A model generated the notes under the pieces. It was not told the origin of the DNA and searched no databases. It saw only the letters and a list, made by a program, of their open reading frames with translations. From the NCBI GenBank assembly GCA_938045085.1, contig CALINZ010000072.1, forward strand, positions 1-5,717: DNA of 5,717 nt, written 5' to 3'. Both the position numbers and the translations under genes were made by a program. Below, in pieces: positions 1-4,111 of the stretch. Source of the stretch: an uncultured Collinsella sp. Lineage in GTDB: Bacteria; Actinomycetota; Coriobacteriia; Coriobacteriales; Coriobacteriaceae. Position 1 is the first letter of the stretch; every line of letters starts with the position of its first letter.

Positions 1-620
1 TCACCGATGTCTGCATGTGCGAGTATACGTCGCACGGACACTGCGGCATTCTCTGCGGGCATGACGTGGACAACGACAAGACACTGGAAGTGCTGGCAAA
101 AACAGCACTGTCCCATGTGCAGGCAGGTGCGGATATGGTTGCCCCCTCGGATATGATGGACGGCAGAGTGGGACGTATCCGGCAGGTGCTGGACGAAAAC
201 GGTTTTGTCAACACGCCGATCATGGCGTACTCCGTAAAGTATGCTTCGGCGTTCTACGGCCCGTTTCGGGACGCAGCCGGTTCTGCACCGGCGTTCGGCG
301 ACCGGAAAAGCTATCAGATGGATCCCCACAATGCCAGAGAAGCTTTGCTGGAAGCGGAATTGGACGTGCAGGAAGGTGCGGACATTCTCATGGTAAAGCC
401 GGGCATGGCGTATCTGGACGTGCTGAAATCGCTGAAAGAACAATCCCCCCAGCCGGTGGCACTGTACAGCGTCAGCGGCGAATATGCAATGATCAAAGGT
501 GCCGCCAGTCTCGGACTGATCGACGAGGATGCGATCATCTGTGAAACTGCGATTGCGGCAAAGCGCGCAGGTGCCGACAAGGGAACCGATGGCGCCAAGG
601 AGGCCGGCGATGCCCAGTAA
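1..620 (+). CDS. hemB: Delta-aminolevulinic acid dehydratase (porphobilinogen synthase), 5'-truncated, aberrant C-terminus
   Basis: HemB condenses two 5-aminolevulinate molecules to porphobilinogen in tetrapyrrole synthesis, in the cytosol. The frame is open at the window's left edge (first whole codon at base 3), so about the first third of the usual ~325 residues is missing. Visible are the metal-binding cysteine stretch DVCMCEYTSHGHCG (bases 6-47), the first active-site lysine in YSVKYASAFYGPFRDA (Lys codon 237-239) and the Schiff-base lysine in MVKPG (Lys codon 396-398), 53 residues apart as in the family. The homology runs to KRAGAD (561-578) and then stops. The usual ending, an IIxTYxA strand with a substrate-contacting tyrosine and a final helix, is replaced by KGTDGAKEAGDAQ. 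The identity is certain, but this copy's C-terminus looks foreign and the enzyme may not be functional as read. The last 11 bases overlap smpB. Confidence 0.9.
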   Translation, partial: TDVCMCEYTSHGHCGILCGHDVDNDKTLEVLAKTALSHVQAGADMVAPSDMMDGRVGRIRQVLDENGFVNTPIMAYSVKYASAFYGPFRDAAGSAPAFGDRKSYQMDPHNAREALLEAELDVQEGADILMVKPGMAYLDVLKSLKEQSPQPVALYSVSGEYAMIKGAASLGLIDEDAIICETAIAAKRAGADKGTDGAKEAGDAQ

Positions 621-1080
621 GCGCGAGCGCAAACTCATTTCCAAGAATCGCTCGGCACATCACGAGTACTTTATCGATGAGACGTTTGAGTGCGGTATTG
701 AGCTGAGCGGCACCGAGGTCAAGTCGATTCGCGAGCGCGCCTGTCAGATCACTGACACTTTTGCGCTGATTCGTGGCGGCGAGTGCTGGCTCGTCGGCCT
801 GCATATCCACCCTTATAGCCATGGTGGCGTGTGGAATCGCGATCCCGACCGTCGGCGTCGTCTGCTGCTGCACCGCAAGGAGATCGACTTTCTTGACGGC
901 AAACTTCGCAACCGTGGTTATGCGCTGGTTCCGTTGGAACTCTACTTTAATACCGACGGCCGCGTAAAGCTGCTGCTGGGTCTGGGCCGCGGCAAGAAGC
1001 TCTACGACAAGCGCGAGGACATGGCCAAGCGTGATGTCCAACGCGAGATCGACCGCGCCCTTAAGGAACGCAACCGCTAG
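610..1080 (+). CDS. smpB: SsrA (tmRNA)-binding protein SmpB
   Basis: SmpB binds tmRNA and brings it to ribosomes stalled on broken mRNAs for trans-translation. The 156-residue protein has the normal family length and its landmarks: an N-terminal basic MPSKRERKLISKN start, HHEYFIDETFECGIELSGTEVKS (residues ~16-38, OB-fold), the LLLHRKEI segment, and GLGRGKKLYDKRED followed by a basic helical tail (ERNR end) that enters the empty mRNA channel. The ATG at 610 is chosen because AAGGAGG lies at 597-603, six bases upstream; longer in-frame starts upstream would add non-family residues. It overlaps the upstream reading frame by 11 bases, so translational coupling is likely. In many bacteria the upstream partner is rnr (RNase R), not hemB. 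The ssrA gene itself is not in the window. Confidence 0.96.
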   Translation: MPSKRERKLISKNRSAHHEYFIDETFECGIELSGTEVKSIRERACQITDTFALIRGGECWLVGLHIHPYSHGGVWNRDPDRRRRLLLHRKEIDFLDGKLRNRGYALVPLELYFNTDGRVKLLLGLGRGKKLYDKREDMAKRDVQREIDRALKERNR

Positions 1081-1092
1081 GCACTCTGTATA

Positions 1093-1159
1093 AGTTGCGG
1101 TGGAATACGGACTGTTTTGCCTGTTTGAGGGGCTATTCAGTCCCTATTTCACCGCAACT
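1093..1159. repeat. 67-bp imperfect inverted repeat (REP-like hairpin) after smpB
   Basis: The arms at 1093-1114 (starting AGTTGCGGTG) and 1138-1159 (ending CACCGCAACT) are 22 nt each and match at 20 of 22 positions as inverted copies, enclosing a 23-nt loop. There is no U-tract after it, so it is not a standard terminator. It begins 12 bases after the smpB stop, so it is probably in the 3' end of that transcript. Its sequence is unrelated to the TCTCAATCTGTAACA arrays further right, though arm and loop sizes are similar. It is probably a dispersed intergenic palindrome, but only one copy is in the window. Confidence 0.7.
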
Positions 1160-1201
1160 GCGGGCGTCTCATCTTTCTTACTGTTCTGACACATATGTCT
1201 C

Positions 1202-1235
1202 AAAGGCGGCGTCCGTTATGGGTGCCGCCTTTTTT
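1202..1235 (+). terminator. Intrinsic terminator of the smpB transcript
   Basis: A GC-rich stem AAAGGCGGC (1202-1210) pairs with GCCGCCTTT (1224-1232) around a 13-nt loop, and the T-run continues to 1235. This is a textbook Rho-independent terminator on the plus strand. It ends the smpB unit and separates it from the flavin reductase gene that starts at 1287. Confidence 0.85.
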
Positions 1236-1286
1236 GTGGGTACATACATTCATGAGGTTCCAACCCGAGTTAGGGGAGTGATCGTT

Positions 1287-1790
1287 ATGGACAAAACTGC
1301 GTTCTTTACCATGCCGAGCGGTCTGTACGTGGTGAGCGCTGCGGCAGACGGGTTGCGCGCCGGCTGCGTTATCAACACAGCGGTGCAGGTGACATCCGCC
1401 CCGCCGCGCATCTCGGTTGCCGTGAACAAGGAAAATGTCACGTCCGGCGTAATCGCATCGGCTAAGGCCTTTGCGCTGACCGTGATTGACCAGACCGCCG
1501 ACATGCTCTATATCGGCAATTTTGGCTTCCGCTCCAGCAGCGATTATGACAAGTTTGCCAAATACGAGACCCGCGAGACGGCTCTGGGCATGCCCTATGT
1601 GCCCGAGCACGCGGCGGCCCTGTTTAGCTGCCATTTGATCGACACTGTGGATGTGGGCACGCATCTGCTGTTTATCGGCGAGGTCGAGGATGCCGAGCGC
1701 CTGAGCGACGAGACGCCGCTCACCTACGACTACTACCACAAGGTCCTGAAGGGCAAGACGCCTCCGAAGGCGTCCTCGTATCAAGGCTAG
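1287..1790 (+). CDS. Flavin reductase-like FMN-binding protein (Hrb N-terminal domain type)
   Basis: This 167-residue protein belongs to the FMN-binding split-barrel flavin reductase family. The closest known style is the N-terminal half of high-molecular-weight rubredoxin (Hrb) of acetogens, an NAD(P)H-linked flavoprotein that passes electrons to a rubredoxin and on to a flavodiiron O2/NO reductase. Family signs are SGLYVVSA near the N-terminus, NTAVQVTSAPPRISVAVNK (residues ~30-48), the IGNFGFRSSSDYDKF segment, DVGTHLLFIGEV (typical split-barrel strand) and the ending LTYDYYHKVLKGKTPPKAS. The ATG at 1287 is preferred because AGGGGAG lies 8 bases upstream (1272-1278). The same frame is open back to 1095, but that extension crosses a terminator and an inverted repeat. 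No rubredoxin domain is fused here; a separate rubredoxin gene follows after 89 bases. It is soluble with no signal peptide. The exact electron donor cannot be told from sequence. Confidence 0.85.
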   Translation: MDKTAFFTMPSGLYVVSAAADGLRAGCVINTAVQVTSAPPRISVAVNKENVTSGVIASAKAFALTVIDQTADMLYIGNFGFRSSSDYDKFAKYETRETALGMPYVPEHAAALFSCHLIDTVDVGTHLLFIGEVEDAERLSDETPLTYDYYHKVLKGKTPPKASSYQG

Positions 1791-1807
1791 AAATGTTTTA
1801 AAAACAC

Positions 1808-1835
1808 TTGCATTATATTATTGAGAACATATACT
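1808..1835 (+). promoter_or_regulatory. Likely sigma-70 type promoter for the rubredoxin gene
   Basis: The gap between the flavin reductase and rubredoxin genes is strikingly AT-rich for this region. TTGCAT (1808-1813) and TATACT (1830-1835) lie 16 bases apart and could be the -35 and -10 boxes. An inverted TTATT (1818-1822)/AATAA (1836-1840) pair straddles the -10 and could be an operator. The rubredoxin gene can therefore be transcribed on its own as well as by read-through, since no terminator separates it from the upstream gene. Confidence 0.5.
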
Positions 1836-1879
1836 AATAAGCGAAGTACATCACCAGTCACGTTCGAGAGGAGAACATC

Positions 1880-2023
1880 ATGGCTGAGGAGAAGAAGACG
1901 TATAAGTTCGTGTGCGTCGTTTGCGGTTACGAGGTTGAGGTCGATACGCCCGAGCTGCCCGAGGATTATGTGTGCCCGGTGTGCGGCGTCGGTCCCGATC
2001 AGTTTGAGCTCGTCGAGGAGTAG
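1880..2023 (+). CDS. Small rubredoxin (47 residues, short-loop type)
   Basis: This small one-electron carrier holds a single iron in four cysteines: CVVCGY (Cys12, Cys15) and CPVCGVGPDQFE (Cys32, Cys35), with the LPEDYVCPVCG block typical of rubredoxins. Classical rubredoxins have ~52-54 residues. Here the segment between the two knuckles is reduced to about ten residues (EVEVDTPELP), giving the short-loop form also found as a C-terminal domain of Hrb and similar proteins. The ATG at 1880 has AGAGGAGA (1867-1874) just upstream as ribosome binding site. The gene sits directly after the Hrb-like flavin reductase, the likely redox partner, and ends before a strong terminator. A flavodiiron or rubrerythrin acceptor is not in the window, so the physiological acceptor is inferred only. 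Confidence 0.93.
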   Translation: MAEEKKTYKFVCVVCGYEVEVDTPELPEDYVCPVCGVGPDQFELVEE

Positions 2024-2062
2024 CTCGCAGGCACACGGCGAAAGCCGAACATAGCTCTGTCC

Positions 2063-2099
2063 AAGGGCTCCGGTCGGTCATCCCGGCCGGGGCCCTTTT
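2063..2099 (+). terminator. Strong intrinsic terminator after rubredoxin
   Basis: AAGGGC-T-CCGG-T-CGG (2063-2077) pairs with its complement at 2083-2097, allowing two G-U pairs, around a 5-nt loop (2078-2082), and runs into TTTT (2096-2099). It begins 40 bases after the rubredoxin stop and closes the flavin reductase/rubredoxin unit on the plus strand. Confidence 0.85.
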
Positions 2100-2113
2100 C
2101 CTCCGTCCCCAAG

Positions 2114-2139
2114 GGATCACGGCTGCTGTTAGCCGATCC
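2114..2139. other. Small bulged hairpin, function unknown
   Basis: GGAT + CGGCT (2114-2124, with a two-base bulge) can pair with AGCCGATCC (2131-2139) around GCTGTT. There is no T-run. It lies in the 308-base gap 2024-2331, which otherwise holds the rubredoxin terminator and the first palindromic array; nothing that looks coding is seen in that gap. Confidence 0.3.
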
Positions 2140-2161
2140 TGTCCGTCGTGAGTCCGGCCGA

Positions 2162-2304
2162 CCGTTTGTCTCAATCTGTAACATCTAGCAGTGAAAACGG
2201 GGTCTACGTGTTACAGATTGAGACAAACGGAGCTGTCCCTCGGAAAGATCTCAATCTGTAACAGATAAACATCAAAAGCGGGTCTAGATGTTACAGATCG
2301 AGAC
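2162..2304. repeat. Palindromic array 1: two hairpins, four alternating arms at 40-bp steps
   Basis: The 15-bp unit TCTCAATCTGTAACA occurs forward at 2169-2183, inverted at 2209-2223, forward at 2249-2263 and inverted at 2289-2303 (last copy with one change). Starts are exactly 40 bases apart, so loops and linker are each 25 nt. The first hairpin's stem extends outward to a perfect 22 bp (2162-2183 with 2209-2230, outer CCGTTTG/CAAACGG). The loops share an AAAA-NNGGGTCTA-like core. The array lies in the gap between two converging transcripts (rubredoxin plus, mntH minus) and ends 28 bases from the mntH stop. It is a member of the same family as the array at 3711-3931. Confidence 0.93.
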
Positions 2305-2331
2305 GTTTGCCTGGGTGGGTGTTCCGTCCCA

Positions 2332-3588
2332 TTACATCCCTGTCAACAACACGACATCGAGAATCGTCACGATGGCACCGATCCCTACGAGCAGCGCGTT
2401 GAGCGGGCGCGGGTTGGCGTATTTGCCCATGACGCGGGGCGAACTGGTGAGTCGTATGAGCACAAAGACCGTAATCGGCAGCTGAAGCGACAGCAGTGCC
2501 TGACTCCAGATGAGACCTTCAAAAGGATTTGGGACGGCCAGACACGCCGCCACTGCGCCGGCGAAACAGGCCGCCACCCCGATCGAGGAATGTCGGTCGT
2601 GGATGTCGTATTCCTCATCGAACATGCCCGCGGTGATGGTACCCGCCGCCATGCCCGCCGTCACGCTGCTCGATAGTCCCGCGAACAGCAGCGCTACCGC
2701 AAAGATGGTCGAGCTTGCCGGGCCCAGAATGGGGGAAAGCGTGTCCGCTGCGACGGCCAGGTCGTCTACGACAATGCCGTGCGTAAAGAAGGTCGTTGCG
2801 GCCAGGATGACCATGGCCGAGTTGATCGCCCAGCCCACGCCCATCGAAAAGAGCGTGTCGAAGAGCTCGTAGCGCAGACGTTCTTCGATAACCTGCTCGC
2901 CTTGGCCTTCGAAGTGCATGGATTGGATGACCTCGGAGTGCAGGAAGAGGTTGTGGGGCATAACGACCGCGCCTAGGACACTTACGATAATCGCTGCCGA
3001 GCCGGTGGGCATACTGGGTGTGATCCAGCTTGCGGCGGCTTGCGGCCAGTCGACCTTGACTAGTGCAAGCTCGGCCAAAAACGAGAGTCCTACCACGCCC
3101 ACGAAGGCGATGATCCATCGCTCGGCGCGTTTGTAGGAGCTTGTCATGAGCATGGCAATCGATGCCGCCGCGACGATGATGCAGCCGGCGCGTACGGGCA
3201 GTCCAAAGAGCATTTGAAGCGCGATCGCACCGCCCAGGACTTCGGCCATGGCGGTGGCGACCGTGGCTAGATATGCGCTGCCGAGTATCGCACGCCCGAC
3301 GAGGCGGGGCAGGTGGCGCGTCGTGGCCTCGGCAAGACACATGCCCGTGGCGATGCCCAAGAGCGCCGCGTTGTGCTGCAGCACGATGAGCATGATCGTG
3401 GACAGCGTGACGATCCACAGCAGCGCGTAGCCAAACTGCGAGCCGGCGGCCATATTGGAGGCCCAGTTGCCCGGGTCGATAAAGCCGACGGTCACGAGCA
3501 GCCCGGGGCCGATATGCCGTGCGATGTCGAGTCCTCCGTGGCCACCGGTGCGCGGGGAGCCAAAGTGATGTTTGAGATGGTTGATCAT
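2332..3588 (-). CDS. mntH: Nramp-family divalent metal (Mn2+/Fe2+) transporter MntH
   Basis: This integral membrane, proton-coupled importer takes up Mn2+ and Fe2+. The 418-residue length and pattern of about eleven hydrophobic segments fit Nramp. The two metal-site motifs are intact: DPGN in TM1 (residues 38-41, within GFIDPGNWASNMAAG) and MPHN in TM6 (residues 210-213, within GAVVMPHNLFLHSEV), whose methionine is linked to selectivity for transition metals over Ca2+/Mg2+. The TM2/TM3 block QHNAALLGIATGMCLAEATT is also typical. The start at 3588 is preferred because a GGAG box lies about six bases upstream; an ATG twelve codons earlier (3624) lacks one and falls next to the predicted -10 box. 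The gene is alone in its unit, on the opposite strand to everything else in the window, and is flanked on both sides by members of the same palindromic repeat family. Mn versus Fe preference cannot be settled from sequence. Confidence 0.92.
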   Translation of the reverse strand: MINHLKHHFGSPRTGGHGGLDIARHIGPGLLVTVGFIDPGNWASNMAAGSQFGYALLWIVTLSTIMLIVLQHNAALLGIATGMCLAEATTRHLPRLVGRAILGSAYLATVATAMAEVLGGAIALQMLFGLPVRAGCIIVAAASIAMLMTSSYKRAERWIIAFVGVVGLSFLAELALVKVDWPQAAASWITPSMPTGSAAIIVSVLGAVVMPHNLFLHSEVIQSMHFEGQGEQVIEERLRYELFDTLFSMGVGWAINSAMVILAATTFFTHGIVVDDLAVAADTLSPILGPASSTIFAVALLFAGLSSSVTAGMAAGTITAGMFDEEYDIHDRHSSIGVAACFAGAVAACLAVPNPFEGLIWSQALLSLQLPITVFVLIRLTSSPRVMGKYANPRPLNALLVGIGAIVTILDVVLLTGM

Positions 3589-3624
3589 GGTGCGCTCCTG
3601 CGTGTCGTTTGTTTGACGCCGCAA

Positions 3625-3653
3625 AGGATACCCGTTTTAGGCTCAAAGGTTAA
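3625..3653 (-). promoter_or_regulatory. Candidate mntH promoter with GGTTAACC palindrome over the -35
   Basis: Reading the minus strand, TTAACC (plus 3648-3653) and TATCCT (plus 3625-3630) are 17 bases apart and could be -35 and -10 boxes, 37 bases upstream of the preferred mntH start. The -35 box lies in a perfect 8-bp palindrome GGTTAACC (3648-3655), flanked by TTAG/CTAA words on both sides. That resembles the style of DtxR/MntR-type operators, but the match is loose and the regulator is inferred. The -35 match is weak. Confidence 0.35.
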
Positions 3654-3710
3654 CCATGACTAACAAAATTGTTGTATTTGGATAGGATGGTGAAAGGGGA
3701 TTGCCGAAAT

Positions 3711-3931
3711 GTCTTGATCTGTAACAACTAGGGATGGAAATTGGACCTAGGTGTTACAGATCGAGACAGGAAGAAATGGTCCTATGGAATATCTCGATCT
3801 GTAACAGCTGACCGCCAAAATCGGCCCTTCGTGTTACAGATTGAGACATTCGGAGCCGTCTCTCAAAAACATCTCAATCTGTAACAGTAAGTCGTCGAAA
3901 TTGGGTCTTCCTGTTACAGATTGAGATGTTT
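3711..3931. repeat. Palindromic array 2: three hairpins, six alternating arms at 40-bp steps
   Basis: The same 15-bp unit starts at 3712, 3752, 3792, 3832, 3872 and 3912, alternating forward and inverted, with all loops and linkers 25 nt; hairpin-to-hairpin period is 80. Single changes (A/G or C/T) at the fourth to sixth positions are the only arm variation (e.g. TCTTGATC, TCTCGATC). The last hairpin extends to a perfect 20-bp stem (3867-3886 with 3912-3931). The loops keep an AAA-NNGG core in the same orientation as in array 1. The array fills most of the gap between the divergently transcribed mntH and gltB genes. The rest of the 523-base gap 3589-4111 holds the mntH promoter region on the left and the gltB leader on the right. 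Confidence 0.93.
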
Positions 3932-4021
3932 GAAGCGGTGAGCTTACAGGCCGAACCTGGGGCCCTTGTTGTCGCCCTTGAGCTCGGCGGCACCCACTCG
4001 CAGGTCGCGCGTTACGCGATT

Positions 4022-4042
4022 GTTTCGAAACGGGCGGGAAAC
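4022..4042 (+). promoter_or_regulatory. Candidate operator upstream of gltB (GAAAC-N6-GAAAC)
   Basis: A perfect 10-bp palindrome GTTTCGAAAC (4022-4031) overlaps a direct pair GAAAC-N6-GAAAC (4027-4031 and 4038-4042). This resembles the GlnR box of other Actinobacteria (gTnAC-N6-GaAAC), a nitrogen regulator of glutamine/glutamate genes. A possible -10, TAGTAT (4064-4069), has no good -35, and the pair would be centred near -41, where an activator commonly sits. Whether this organism has a GlnR is not visible here. Confidence 0.3.
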
Positions 4043-4111
4043 ACAACGGGCCGGCGATGCTCCTAGTATGCCTATTCAACTGACTGTCTAAATATCTAGG
4101 GGAGGATCGCG

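Noticed and set aside
535..1041. 168-codon minus-strand frame opposite smpB
   Set aside because: It lies antisense to a full-length SmpB and has no family features or ribosome binding site that I can see.
1095..1286. 64-codon N-terminal extension of the flavin reductase
   Set aside because: It would cross an inverted repeat and an intrinsic terminator; the ATG at 1287 has a good ribosome binding site and matches family N-termini.
3589..3624. 12-codon upstream extension of MntH to the ATG at 3624
   Set aside because: No ribosome binding site there, the added residues are unlike Nramp N-termini, and it leaves no room for the predicted promoter; the ATG at 3588 has a GGAG box.
2615..3646. 343-codon second minus-strand frame overlapping mntH
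   Set aside because: Its Arg/His-rich translation is the frame-shifted shadow of the Nramp gene.
3711..3931. CRISPR array interpretation of the 80-bp periodic repeat
   Set aside because: The repeats alternate in orientation every 40 bp, spacers share conserved cores and similar linkers rather than being unique, and no cas genes are present.
2162..3931. Insertion sequence or composite transposon carrying mntH
   Set aside because: The flanking arrays are directly oriented, differ in copy number, and no transposase or target-site duplication is seen, so a transposon call is not supported.
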